Shown here piece after piece: positions 23,423 to 35,393 of a stretch of DNA of 64,000 nucleotides. The number at the start of each line of letters is the position of its first letter. Position 1 is the first letter of the stretch. The stretch lies in NCBI GenBank assembly GCA_002633005.1, contig NMRA01000700.1, positions 79,637 to 143,636 of the forward strand, in the 5' to 3' direction. The translations under genes and the position numbers were made by a program. The notes under the pieces are model-generated. The model saw only the letters and a list, made by a program, of their open reading frames with translations, made no database searches and had not been told where the DNA came from. The DNA is from Phoronis australis. Its lineage: Eukaryota; Phoronida; Phoronidae.

Positions 23423-25784
23423 GTAATGATATTTTATTTGATCACACCATAACAATTCTGACAACGTGAATGTTCCTGTTACAGTCCTTATTTTTGTATC
23501 AGTGCTATTACTCTTCGTTATCGTTAATCATCTTGCTACTATATGATTCTATCGTTATAGTTAGCCAATTATGCAATATTCTTTCATTATTATTATCTTA
23601 TGTTGTTTTCTCATCCATGTATTCATGTGGGATCTTTTACCTTTCTTAGCATTTTAGTCGCTCCTTAAATTATCAAGGGAAGTCGACGTACAATGCGTTT
23701 GAGATTTCAACTAATCAACCAACTGTTCCTTGCCAATTCCTCTTTGGCGTCTCACTTGAGTAATCAAAATAGAGTTGAAATACAAACATCCGGTTATTGC
23801 GTTAACGGACGGATACTATCTAACTGGATAGGTTCCCTACTAATGTATTGTAACTACATGTAGTCTAAAGCGTAGGTCACATTTGCCGGTTTAGCACATT
23901 TTCCAATTTATATCATACTTTACAAGAATTTCAAGTTATGATTTAGCTCAAGGTAAGAAGATTATTCTTAGTATCCGTTAATTTACCAAAATCGGTTTTA
24001 ATAATATTTCAAGAGAATGGTCTGCTCGTCCAATAAACGCTGCTTTGCATGGCTTCATTTTGACGTCGTGGACCCTTTCAAAGAAATTAAAACTCAACTT
24101 TAAAAATACCAAGGATAATTAGGCTAAATTTACATAGCTCCTTAAGATACCAAAAATTTTGAAAAATGATTTCTAGGACTCCCCCTGCCTCCGAGATCTG
24201 CAAGGGCGGAATATGGGATCACGTGCTTCTGTTGCCATAATCAGACAACCGAAATCGAAAGCATCACTTTTGTGTTTGTGTGGTGATTGCGACCCAGCCT
24301 TGAGGGGGTGCCAAATTGACTGAAATAGGGGCGACTAGCAGGAGAGCCAACTAAGGGAACTACTGGAAATATTAGGTTAAGTGACCACATAGGTGTGGAC
24401 GAAAAATCCTGTTTTCACGATGAAAAATGGTGGAGACTACTAGAAGTCGGCATTACAATTACATAGCTAACAAAAACATCACATATACTTCCAAAATTCG
24501 TCAAGCAGGGAGGTAGGGTGACTGAGCAAGGGAGATGAAAATAAATCATCTTTCTTGACTATGGGCCTGTAATAGGTCTTAAAGCAATACATTGACCATT
24601 TTAAAGCAGTCAACTTCACGTTCTTACTCCAAAAGTGTGAACTGTTATTAATCCTCAAATTATGTCTATAGTTTTCCAAGCTAACACTAGTCTTGTATGC
24701 TTTACATGCTAATTCCTTATCTTTGAGATTCATTGGACAAATTAGTTCGAAACACAACGTATAGCGACGATGTGACTATTGAGTAGGTTGGAAATTGCCA
24801 AATATTTTTAGAACGAGTTTTGGGCCTAAACCGATCCAAGGCAAATCATTAAAACGAGCCCAGTAAGTATCGACTTGGTGTTGAGGATAAAACTGCTTGA
24901 TGAGGGCTATATGAGCGTCCAAATTTATTTTTAAACGGAAGCCAAGTTCACACTGTAGTTTAAGCTGCTTTAAAGATAACCCCCATTTCATAATAGATAT
25001 ATCGGACTGATGTCCTCCCCCATGACTGCTGAGAAAATTTAAATGCTAACGAAAGCCATGGGAATAAATTTGGGCACTTCTTATGTAGCGCCTAATCGTG
25101 GTCGCAATTGTTTTGCATGTTTCCGAATGCGAGAACTCTTGAGCTACATGACGTCTGGGCTAGTATCTCTTAAGATCTGCTGCTTACGTTGACTGAATTC
25201 GGCATCTCTTTACTTGTTATCTTTAACGTTGATGTTTTGTTGTAATCAGCTCTTTAAGGAAGCCTTTTGTCATGGAAAAATCTTTAAGGCCTTTTTGACG
25301 TTTTTTATCGGTAACAGGCCCACCCGCAAATGTTTGCCTTTCAATAGTTTCTTTGTTGGGTTTATCCAGATCGATGCAATATATGGTGTCATAGATACTT
25401 TAAACCTAGTTTTACTAAATGCACTCTCTGAACTAACAAAATCAGGCATCTGGACGTTTAAACTGCGTCGGTGAAATGCAAATTTGGTATTAATGAAATT
25501 AGATCAGGCTGAGGAAGATCAGGCTTAGTTCTTAACCTTGGTTGATTAAACCACTCTTGTGAAGTCGGCTGCTAAATTTTGAGGAAGAAAAAATTAGACA
25601 CACAAAACCGATAACAGAGATGTTCACTTACCTCCTTAACATTATCTACGTGGCCGATTTTCACGCGCTGTTCAATTTCAATAACTTTTGCTTTACGAGA
25701 GCCTCGCCTCTAGGGAACCTACGTTGTATAAACCATCCCATTTGAATGTGTTTAAGTTAAAGTCTATCAGTGTTTTTTTTTCAG
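23423..25784 (+). other. Gene B intron 1
   Basis: A ~2.4-kb intron. Its second half carries a diverged copy of the GGTTTAA MITE-like family at about 24935-25578. No other exon is supported. Confidence 0.55.
24935..25578. mobile_element. Diverged copy of the MITE-like GGTTTAA family
   Basis: The right part aligns with 20570-20757 (TTTCTTTGTTGGGTTTA, then GATACTTTAAACC), and the end reads CTTGTGAAGTCGGCTG, matching the terminal repeat with changes. The centre shares GCGCCTAATCGTG near 25088 with the other copies. It lies within gene B intron 1. Confidence 0.5.
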
Positions 25785-25823
25785 GAGCTACCTGCTTTGT
25801 GGCCATGTTTTTAACAGTTTACG
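25785..25823 (+). CDS. Gene B, signal-peptide micro-exon
   Basis: A 39-nt exon follows a strong polypyrimidine tract and acceptor (T-rich run then CAG) and has a GTATTT donor. In phase 1 it reads, with the split first codon, GATCFVAMFLTVY. It supplies the hydrophobic core of the signal peptide begun in the 23389 exon. Gene C has a micro-exon of identical length reading GAFYLISILLTVD; the shared TV before the last split codon supports homology. The next exon begins after the likely cleavage region. Confidence 0.75.
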
Positions 25824-26698
25824 GTATTTACTCTATTTTATTAAAAATTTCTTCATACCACGCTGCTGTTACCTATTTCCTGATTATTCTAAGCATCTGG
25901 TCAAAGTTTACTGGGCATGTTTGCAGCACGGATGTGTATTTATGTTATAAATCTACTTTAGCAGGGCAGGGGTTGGTTTTATTGTGCCGCTGTTGCAAAG
26001 CAATAGTACTAGTGGTTTTTTTATTTCTTTTGAAACACATCAAAGTTATGAAGGATTCAAAAATGAGACAGTGACACTGCTGACAAGAGAGTCGCAGAAT
26101 AAAGCCTTTGACATGTATGTATGACTCATAAACAGGCGTCGGAGTTACATGTACAAATGATAATTGTAAGGGATTGAAATAACGTCTCCGCGTTGCTGAA
26201 CAATCATGAGAGGTTTGTACCAACAAAGGTACTCAATCTGGCGCTCGTTTCAAGAAGATGACTTAAGTTTATTTCGTCTTACTCTCTCACGTCACAATCG
26301 CTGAAAAGGTTTACCCAAATTATTGTGATGGGAATACAGTCTAGAATTAAGGTGTACAATTTTTATCAGAACCTAACAATTTTATGCATATTGTCAGACA
26401 CTGTGAAAGTATTTAGTCAATTTTCTGAAATAGTCGTGTGGAACGTAAGACAAAATTGCTGTCTTGCGTAGAGAAACAACTCCTTACGTCAGTTTTTGAA
26501 CGGATACTCAAACGACTTCCCTCAAGGGACATCCTAATATGTTAAAGATAAATCACCCGCACCACTCAGGCGTATTCATTAATGTTTCATTGTCTAAGCG
26601 GGTTACATGTGTTTAGTTGTTAATATTGTTCTCAGTCTCTCTCAGGAAGCATGTGGTTTGCATTTGACACTTTTTCTTATTAAAAGGTTTTCTGTTAG

Positions 26699-27034
26699 AC
26701 CCCGACTTCAGGATCGCCGATTTGATACAAGGATCAATGTTCCAAGGTCGATGCATCGCTGACAAAAAAGACGCGACAGATACAGGTACCCTTTTTCGAA
26801 TTTATGAAGGACGAAAAAATTCCAAGTCCTTCTGCAAAAATCTGTGCAACGGAAGGTCGTTTGACAATGCTGCCGTGAGTGGTGACACGTGTTGGTGTGG
26901 AAATGAATATCGAGGATACGTATACGACACAGTGAATAGAAACGAATGCATGGAGAAAAAATGCCCTGGAAACGAGGAGTCTTTCTGTGGTGGAAAGCAT
27001 CGAAAAGTTTTGATGGATACAGGTTTCCGTTTTG
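26699..27034 (+). CDS. Gene B, exon for first WSC domain
   Basis: A 336-nt exon with acceptor TTTTCTGTTAG and donor GTAGGT, phase 1 on both sides. A linker of about 15 residues leads into a full WSC domain with GRC, FC, LC, the CWCGNEY core, EC, KC-PG and FCGG, so all eight cysteines are present. It aligns with the first WSC exons of gene C (45287-45604) and gene A (8659-8943), sharing the tail pattern M-x-TG-x-x-x-G. A second acceptor (ACTTCAG, exon start 26712) is possible but breaks the phase-1 rule. The product is inferred to be a secreted glycan-binding protein. Confidence 0.88.
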
Positions 27035-27187
27035 GTAGGTAATTTTGTTTCATAAAAGCAGTTCTCATGAGTCGTTTTTTTTGTGGCATACAGCTTACGA
27101 AAAGTTTTGTACTCATGTCGTTTTTTCAACTCCCTTGCCTGTAACAGAAATACCTCTCAGCGTTGCATATGGTGGAGTCCTCATTAC

Positions 27188-28630
27188 TTGAAGGAGAATA
27201 ACACCCGATTTAATTAGTCTTTTTGTCGTCTTAATCGGTCTATATCCACATCGCCTCTCATACGGTCGACCTTACCTTGCCAAGAGGTATCGCGTTAACC
27301 TGTGAGGAAGGTGAGAAACGACTCTAGCGACGTCAGTGGTTGATATGCAGAGTTAATGTCGCTATGTTGCGGTGCATCGTTCCCACTTCTCAGAACTAAG
27401 CAGCTGCGAGGAAAATGGGTATATCGTTTTTTCGACTTCCTCGAGAGCCCAAAATGCTTATGAAGTGGCTTGCGTTAGTGAAGAATGAAAGGTATGCTGT
27501 TAATAGCAAGTATGAGGCCGTGAAACATCTCCGTGTCTGTGGCCTGCAGACGTCGACAGTGCCTGACGAACGCTGGCTTACCAAATAACTCCATACGTTC
27601 CGTTGTCTGAGCCTGTTCACGGCGCCTCTCTAGCATTTCTTCATCAGTGTATTCGTGTTCGAATTGATAGTCTGTAAAACTTAACGATTCACCTGCGAAG
27701 TTGGGACTGATGAGCTCTAGCTCGTCCTAAGTCGGGATTGCGAGTTGCCATGTTGGCGATTATTACTGAGCGTTCTGTTTCAAAATAAATTATTCTCACC
27801 CTAACAAATACTTATATAAAACTGAAACACAGTCTGTCTCATTAGATGCAATTTGTAATGCCTTCGGAGTGTTTGTGAGGGCAAATGATTTGAGAAGCCA
27901 GCAATGAATAAATCACTGCCTTACTCCTGCCGGCTTAAGGTGCAATAAAACTAAATGACGGGACACCGAGCTCATGGCAGAAGCTGTTGGGGAACAACTC
28001 AATTTCCATCCCACGGCCAGGTGTTAGCGGAATCTTTACTTACATTTACATTACTCAAATAATGATTTTCTACTATGTACAACCTCTGCCCTGACGGTGC
28101 TGTGGCCAATGAAAGCGGAACCTGAATTCGCGGCCCCCGACTGACGTGTAAGTACATTTATAGTTTCGTGGCTAATTCACCGACACTTTACTTTGGCTCA
28201 CTAGTACAGTATTTTCTTGACCGAAAGTTTAGTTTCCACTGAACTTTGGCTGGTTTATTTTCGGGATTTCTGATCAGTGGCCGAGCCACTGGCCAGGATA
28301 ACAAGCGTTTTATGTTTAGAGCTCAAAAAATCACAGGTATACACAACGCAGATCTAGGTTCTCCTGTCTGTATCTCACGGAAAATACTTGGAAATTATCT
28401 CCGAACAGACCCCAAACTCCTCCTACGGACCTTATTGGCCTGCCGAACTTTGTAGGCTACGGCGTGTCCAAATACCAATAAATCCGTAAGAGCCAAATAA
28501 AACAACACACTTTTATAAGAACTCGGTGTATTTTTAAGAGTTGTACACCGAATTTTGATGATTTATTGATGTTAAAGGATGAATTCAAGCGATAAGCTGA
28601 CACCAATAACCCGTGATGTGAACTGAGCCG
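27188..28630 (+). mobile_element. Right arm of the large inverted repeat, broken THAP copy
   Basis: The reverse complement of the 21197-22752 block, starting at GAAGGAGAAT near 27189. The THAP-like frame begins at 27353 (MSLCCGAS) but shifts frame and meets a stop within about 40 codons, and the middle has deletions relative to the left arm. The arm ends near GTGAACTGAGCC at about 28618-28629. Confidence 0.65.
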
Positions 28631-29470
28631 TTTATGATGAATGTCAAACACAAAGTCTAAGTAAAATATCACTTACTTTCTAACATGACTGAAGAATTTT
28701 GATTGTTAAAGAATAAATAATGATTTTGATATCCTGCCTCGTGATGTCATCTTTGGATGACATTGATCAGTTGACAGCATATGTGCAATGACGAATATTA
28801 CTGAATAAGAGAGCGATTTTGACGAGTATTATGAAGACAGGTATGCAGATGTGGTTGATGGCGACACTCAGGGCATTGGTGAAACAGGTAATAATTTGGC
28901 CTCGCCATATCAGGAAAACGCGTGTTCGAGGCCGTACGAACCTGACCCTCTCGCATCAGCGTCTTAGGCGACTGAAACCGAGTCGGAGCCTACTCTCTCT
29001 GCAGACTGTTCTGATTTGATAGTGATAAATATAATCTTATATTGAATCGCGATTTAATTTTCAAACAACTTTAGTGTCGAGTAATATGTTTCCGGAACAG
29101 GGAATCTAACTGTCATGTCTAATTATAGTGATGCTAGCAGCATTATATTTCCGTTAAATCATACTCGTTTCTCTCGTGTCTTTTGCAAATATATTCAATG
29201 CTTTGTACCGTTGTGATTCGGCGAATTTCTTCGATGCAGTGTCCGGCTCCAACCTCTGTGCTGACTGCAGTAGTGATCTCAAACTAGTTACGTGGAATTT
29301 ACTGTTGGGCGTTGAAATATATGTGGTTGCACACATTCTCAGAAAATTTTGAACAAAAATAGTGGTGATGGAAACTTAGTGCATTCACATTCATTATGTC
29401 AGTCACACTTTGATAATAAGGCTCATACACAATAATGTGCCTTATGCTTACGCTCTAGCTATGGAACAAC
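28631..29470. other. Intronic spacer with a possible decayed acidic ORF
   Basis: On the plus strand, 28808-29020 reads as an acidic, stop-interrupted peptide with the segment YADVVDGDTQGIGETG followed by a PYEPDPLASAS segment. I recall similar acidic leaders in repetitive P2X7-like ORFs of invertebrates, but the match is weak and no conserved domain follows. Confidence 0.25.
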
Positions 29471-29785
29471 AAAATAACCTTTCATTCATCACCGGTACTT
29501 ACACATTGGAGAAAGTTGCATCAAATCTCCGTTTCCGTGACGATTCGATTCTTCTGATCGCTTCCTGGCATACGTGTGTCTGGCACACATCCGTGTTTCG
29601 TTTCCGGCAATCCTAGCTTGGCCCGTAGCCAGGGGAGTTCGAGGGGTTCGACCCCCCCCCGTCTGCGGAATTTTTTCCAGCCCCAGCCTATCCGTTAAAG
29701 ATAGGATAAAAATGGACAACAAAAAATTGTTGCAGCTATTGCTACTACTACCTAAAATAATTTTGAATTTGCTTCTTTTTTAAAT
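29471..29785. repeat. Poly-C-containing interspersed repeat, copy 1
   Basis: Shares the order CCTTTCATTCATCA, then a GTAGCCAGGGG segment with CCCCCCCC, then CAGCCCCAGCCTATCCG, then ATTGTTGCAGCTATT with 30096-30475. The poly-C centre next to GTAGCCAGGGG is reminiscent of a repeat seen in many invertebrate genomes. Confidence 0.6.
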
Positions 29786-30095
29786 GTTAATTACGAATTT
29801 TTCAGAATACAATGAATATACATAACCCAGAAAGCGCCAAGAGGCATTAGATCAGGGTTAAAAAATACAAAGAAAACTATATACAATTGTTATACACGAA
29901 TACATAAATTAAAAAACTGATGTTAAGATTACAATGATAAATAATTACCAATGTAAGTAATTTATTTTCGTACACGTTTATACAATTCTCTCCACTCTCA
30001 CATGGATATTTAATGTTATAAAGAAATTCTAATACTATTTCGAATAAAACCTTATTTTCATTTGGGTAGAGTTTTTGACATCCATATAGAAAATA
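29786..30095. other. AT-rich spacer between two repeat copies
   Basis: Nothing recognised. Confidence 0.4.
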
Positions 30096-30475
30096 ACCTT
30101 TCATTCATCAACTGTACTTGCACAATGGAGAAAGCTTCCTTTAAACTCCGTTTTTGTGACGGTTCGATTCCTTAAAATGGACTTAGCTCAGCGCAGCCTC
30201 TGAACTGATCGCTTACCCAATCATGCCCTGGCATACCCGTGTCTAACGCACATCCATGTTTCATTTCTGGCTCTCTTAGCCAGACCCGTAGCCAGGGGGG
30301 TTCGAGGGGTTGGTACGAACCCCCCCCCCCCCCCCCCNNNCCCCCCCCCCCCCTCCGCAGAAAAATTTCCAGCCCCAGCCTATCCGTTAAAGATAGGATA
30401 TATACGGACAACAAAATAATTGTTGCAGCTATTAATACTATTAACTACAATAATTTTGAATTTGCTTCTGATTTA
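30096..30475. repeat. Poly-C-containing interspersed repeat, copy 2, with assembly gap
   Basis: A diverged direct copy of 29471-29785. The poly-C tract at about 30320-30353 contains NNN at 30338-30340, so its true length is unknown. Open frames across it are artefacts of the homopolymer. Confidence 0.65.
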
Positions 30476-31369
30476 AAGCGCTTCACGTAACCATCAGGAC
30501 CCACCGGGCCAACTTTACCCAAGTGGTATTTGCGTAGGTGACAATAGTGTGCAGACAATTTAAGGAGGCTTTATGTTACTCATTGGCATTGAACACATGT
30601 GGTGGTTGAACCGTAGGGTAGCAAGGGAGTCTTGAGTAGTAAATTTCTATACCTAGATAAGCTGTATAGCAGTGTTAGAGTTCCCAAAACGTGCGGTATC
30701 AGGAAATGCCATAGAATTAACTAAGAAACAAAACAGCAGGATATAGGTTTGTTATCTGATATCGCTTACTAGCATAGAACAGTAATGGGCAAGCATTTTC
30801 AACTTTGGAATTGAAAGTGGTTGCCAAATACAGGTATATTTTTCAGCCAGTGACCAATTCGATTGTGGATTGGTGGACTGACGGGCAAGCGTGTTCACGT
30901 GTGTGCGTTTCCGTCCTTTCAAATTCAGTAGAACCCGTTTTCAAGCTAACTACAGGCAGCCCTCCATCGTTGCTCAAAAACCAGAATTTAACTGCAGGAT
31001 AAGCGTGTTTGCTTGAACTGAGAAAACACCAAAGAGCAGGTTCACATATTTGGGGAAAGTATTTCTGGACCCATATTTGGCCAATGAAGATATAGACTTC
31101 TCTTGTCAATAGTGTCAATAGTGCACAACCGCAGAGAGTTCATACAAGCAACTATGGAAAAGATTTCCAAGGTTACATGCCACTATTACGAAGTTCCACT
31201 ACTCCGAAGGTTCGCCCTATTCGAAAGTTCACTACTTCGAATGTCCACAATTCCAAAACCAGAACTCCTAAATCGAATCACAGCCCCAGGAGTCGCATTT
31301 GCATTATATCTGGGTTTTAATTCACTCCCTTGTACATTTTCACTAGTATGGCCGAGATCAGATGAATAG
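30476..31369. other. Intronic spacer, nothing recognised
   Basis: No exon or repeat is supported. Positions 31190-31260 contain a loosely periodic TCGAA/TTCCA pattern only. Confidence 0.4.
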
Positions 31370-31384
31370 GAGACACCTTGGAGC

Positions 31385-31475
31385 AATGCTCGATTGGCAG
31401 CCAGTGAAGCCAAGATTCGAACTCAGGTCTTCCAAACAGGAGTCCCGACCTCAAACCACTGAGCCACACAGTTCA
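31385..31475 (-). repeat. tRNA-derived SINE head
   Basis: On the minus strand TGGCTCAGTGG (31456-31466) matches the tRNA A box and GAGTTCGAATC (31414-31424) matches the B box, about 32 bp apart. The cloverleaf is not intact, so a SINE or tRNA pseudogene is more likely than a functional tRNA. Confidence 0.55.
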
Positions 31476-31479
31476 TTAT

Positions 31480-32300
31480 ACTATGTCTGTTCATGAGTCG
31501 TAACATGAATAAATTATTATATTTGTCCGATAAGTAACCAGTTAAAGGGTGCGCAACAGTTGACTTCGTCTAATTCTCAATCGGTTCCAATCACTGCCAA
31601 TCGTGATTCTTGAATCTAACTAACGACTCATTCTCAAGAATGGACAACTTCTGGGGAACGGGTCAGGGCTGCTGCTACCAACGGTTTTAAACTCAAGAAG
31701 TTTGAATGGAGCTTACTGATTTCGTGAAGACTGGGGGGACAGGGTAGCATGCTAACTTCTCTTAACTTCGACGCACCGTGTGCATGGTTCCGGTGGGTAA
31801 GGTTCAGGCTCAGCGTCGGACCCTAAATTTTTCAGTCGCGCTGTGAAATGATAAGACCACGACCTGCATTTGATGAATCTATCGTAGTTGATAACTCGTC
31901 AAATATCCCCACTCCATATTTTTTAAATGCAATAACATTCTTATTTTTCAGTGTTCATAAGACATGTTGGCAATTTCGCATGCGCATGAAATCCAAACAA
32001 AGTATTTTAACAACCGGGCATAGTTTGGTATAATTACACCGTTCGGTTTATGTATCATTCATTTTTGCATGTAAAAGTGTACAATATATACATGAGTTGA
32101 AAAGCTAGATCTTTTTGTATTAGTGAACCTTCGAAGTAATGAACCTTGGGAATGGCGAATCGAATGGTGAGTAGTGGGCTGTTCCCATTTCAAATGACGT
32201 AAGCAACGCAAAAATATAACTAGATAGATTTGAATTTCGTCAAGTTATTCTCCGACTAAACATTTCCGTCCGAGTAAAAAAAAAACAGTCCAGTGTCCTG
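31480..32300. other. Intronic spacer, nothing recognised
   Basis: No coding or repeat feature is supported. Confidence 0.4.
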
Positions 32301-32329
32301 ATGTTAATCCTGGTGAATCAGACGTGCGC

Positions 32330-34470
32330 AGGCCTCATGGTTGGGCCCATTGAACAAAACATCTGAGCCAAAGCGCGAGAGTCGATTATGGTTCTTTGTG
32401 AAGGAAGTTTCCAAGTCTGCCAGTCTCCTTTAAGAAAACGGACAGAAGTTTCCATTTTTTATGCACTAAGTGTTGCAGGCGTGTAACAGTGCTATCCAGT
32501 AGGGTGCTCTGTGGCCTATAAAAAGTTGGGCAAGACTCTAAATGGTGCTTTGGAGATTTTACGTCAGTACCACACTCGGGAGACACTGGGCTCCCCATAT
32601 GCCTGGTAATGTTTCTGTGTAGGGCTAGGTTACAGTGGCCCGTCAAAATTTGAATGACCAATCTCTGTTGACTCAGAATTTTTTGGCATGATCACGTTGG
32701 AAAAAGGCCCCTTGGTCTCTCTGAAAGCGTTAAGTGATGCCCACTTGGCTGCTGGCTGGGCATGTACCCAGCTTCTTATACTCAAACTGCAGCACCCGTA
32801 AGATACCAAGACAGCAGGTTTAGGCACAAAATGCAGAACACTTGCTCCTATCTTTGAGAGTCTGTCTGCATTCTCATTGCCATCAATTCCCACAAGGGCC
32901 CTGACCCAGCGTATATTGACGGTTCTTTGAATTCCAAGCTTGTTAAGCTCATTAGCACAAGCATTGACATAACGAGAGTTGGCCCTTGTTTTCTTAAGGC
33001 TTTTATTGCTGCCTGGCTGTCTGAAAAGATGGTAATTGGCTGATTGCCCAGCTCGGTGTTATATTGTCGTCCCGGTTGAGAAGCTCTATTAATTGCAATG
33101 ATCTCAGCCTGGAACTCCGTGGCAAGATTGCTTAGCGATACCCAGTTTTCCGCATCTTCAACGGGGAGGTTTGGAAAGTAGACTCCAGCACTTGTCTGGT
33201 AATTTTCCAGTTTAGAGACATTCACACAACAAACCACCTCATTCTTGTGTACTTCCGTAGACAATTTCTTAGTATGATCTAAAGCTGTGTCCTGGACATC
33301 ACCAGGCATGTTCCACAGTTGCCTTGTCTTGGCCATTAACTTATGGCAACCATTCCTGTGGCTTCTGTATACAAAGGAATCAGGGATGAGAGATCTCACC
33401 CACTGAGACGAAGTGCAGCACATGCAACTTTAGCCTCAAGGTATATGTACTGTACAGTGGTGGTAGACCGATTAGAATTTCTAGGGCTGTAGAAAACTTT
33501 CCGGGAAAACCAGAGGTTATGCACAAACAAGCTTCACGTTGCCACTGATTAAGTTTGCTCATGATTGTAATATCTTCTAATGCTGTTACCCATACCGACG
33601 CAGCGTAGGATATTATTGGTTGGATAACAGAAGTGTAAATCCAGAACATATTGATGGGCGATATTCCCCAAGTTTTACCCACCGTACGACTGTAGCTCAC
33701 CAGTGCAGTTTCGGCTTTCGAGATTAGTTCTATGATATGCGGGGTCCAGAAATAACGATGATATTAGATTACGCTTAGATAAGTCGTCTTGTCTACAAGA
33801 TCAAGATGTTTACCATGCAGCATTAAAGGCCGCATTGACTATTTAAAGCTTTCAGGTGAACATAACCACCTTTGTTTTGTTACCCCTAATTTCTAAGCGA
33901 ACTGACTTAGCCCATATGGTTGTTGTATTCAATGCTCTTTGAGTAAGATAACGACATGTGTCAGGATCGATGCTAGAAACACTGAGAAAAGTATCATCTG
34001 CATAGGCTTGAACATACAAGCTTGGACCCTTGTCTGTAGATAATTGTCGAAGCAGAACATCCATAACCTTGCTATAGAGGGTGGGTGGGGCAGCACCACC
34101 CTGGGGTGTTCCTCTGGTGATGCGAACCACCACACTCACATCGTCTAGACAAGCAGTCACATATTGACTTCCGAGTATGTTAATGATCTACCTTGTAAGA
34201 CACCTCTTCACTTTAAAGTGGTTTAGTGCAACTCCGATCGCGTCAAGCTTAATATTGTTGAAAGCGCCAGCAAGATCATTGAAGGCTTAGAGGGCAAATT
34301 TAAAAAGAGCCCTTTCCAGTCTAGCAACCAGATTATGTAGAGCGGTCTACAGTGTAGAAAAGCCAGGCCTATAAGCATACTGGTTGTTCTGATTTTGTTC
34401 TGTATGCCTTGTTTATCAAGATGCCACAGAATGTCCGAGCAGGTGTAATCACTCATTTAAACATGCCTGG
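32330..34470 (-). mobile_element. Decayed non-LTR retrotransposon with reverse transcriptase and RNase H
   Basis: Read on the minus strand, fragments appear in the right order but different frames. An RT N-terminal segment (34470-34220) includes a DLAG/LSTILS-like region. The RT palm (34160-33852) has TPQGG and the catalytic AYADD box. A thumb/connection segment (33700-33380) has the IISYAASVW pattern. RNase H (33423-32630) shows ATEFQAEIIAI, SDSQAAIKAL and GIDGNENAD. The C-terminal tail (32661-32386) has LTGHCNL..H and a CGT-x-HHLESC motif. RT plus RNase H in this layout is typical of the I/R1/LOA-type LINE groups. Multiple frameshifts mean it is inactive. It lies antisense in the last intron of gene B. 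Confidence 0.85.
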
Positions 34471-35085
34471 TTTGAAAATTTGGCAAGGAATAGCACGAGA
34501 ATGTTTTGGACCATATTACATTAGCTTCGAGTCCTCTTTTTTGCGGACAACCGTCACGGCATCCTCATCTCTGTTATTAGTAATACCGCCTCATCTCAAA
34601 AACATAGAGCTGGGAGTCATCGTTGCGTTTACAAATTTCCCTTCCCCTGATTAAGCTGCGTCAACTGAAGACCTCCTGCGCAATGCTGGGTGCGGGCCTG
34701 CTAACGTCTTTTGGAAGCGTAAAAAATGAAGTGTTTTTTTATTTCTGTTACTGTATCGTCCGCTGGTGCTACTTTTCATAATACTCAGCCGATTTCATTT
34801 TTTGACACCACTACGGTTTGCAGCTGGTGACGAACACTTTGATGGCGTAGACCAATTCCGTCACTAACAAATTTCTCAATTTCTCCATTGCTTAAAATTA
34901 CTTGAAGGTAAAATATTTACAATGTAGGTAACCACATTTAGGCATTAATTGCATTAGTGTGATGGTGTCAAAAAGACACACACAGCCAACGCCGATCACG
35001 ATGACAGTGCTGAAAGTGCTAATGTAAAAGATTTCATTATAAGTGTGCAATGTCATGAAATAACTTGTAATTGCTCTCTATTCAG
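34471..35085. other. End of gene B last intron
   Basis: The first part may be the remaining 5' sequence of the LINE. The rest shows only the pyrimidine-rich acceptor region (TTGCTCTCTATTCAG) before the last exon. Confidence 0.4.
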
Positions 35086-35393
35086 GGAGCCCACGCTTAT
35101 TGAACACGTGCTGGGTGGAAATGCTACGCAGTGAAAATGATGGTCAGCTGGAGTATCAAGGAGATCGAAACACGAGGTCTTATTGTCGTCAGCTATGCGG
35201 TACTGTTGACAAAACGTTTGCTGCCGTTAGACGTGGAGACCAGTGTTGGTGTGGAAATTATTTTTTCAGCTATTCAATGGTTTCCGTAGAAAAGTGCAAC
35301 ATACCCTGTAGTGGCGATGAACTACAAACCTGCGGTGGGGCTTTCCGCCTATTTGTCATGCGCGCAGAAAAAACACATGAGTTAATTGAGTAG
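35086..35393 (+). CDS. Gene B, last exon: second WSC domain and stop
   Basis: This exon follows the acceptor CTCTATTCAG and starts in phase 1. It encodes a full WSC domain with TCW, YC, LC, the QCWCGNYF core, KC, PC-SGD and TCGG, then a short tail RLFVMRAEKTHELIE and a TAG stop at 35391-35393. It aligns with the second WSC exons of genes A (6659-6931) and C (44566-44850), but there the exon continues by splicing, while here it ends the protein. Summed with the other three exons it closes in frame to a 238-residue secreted protein with two WSC domains. No GT donor that keeps phase 1 is visible before the stop. Confidence 0.85.

Larger units (their letters stand above)
27035..35085 (+). other. 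Gene B intron between WSC exons (~8 kb)
   Basis: A long intron filled with repeats: the right THAP-related inverted arm, two diverged copies of a poly-C-containing repeat, a tRNA-derived SINE and a decayed LINE on the minus strand. No additional WSC exon is visible. Confidence 0.6.

Noticed and set aside
25688-26074. 128-codon frame across the gene B micro-exon as one exon
   Set aside because: It crosses a run of Ts plus CAG acceptor and a GT donor that match the other family loci. Only 39 nt are coding.
30239-30490. Proline- or glycine-rich protein frames across the poly-C tract
   Set aside because: Frames depend on a homopolymer with NNN and belong to an interspersed repeat.
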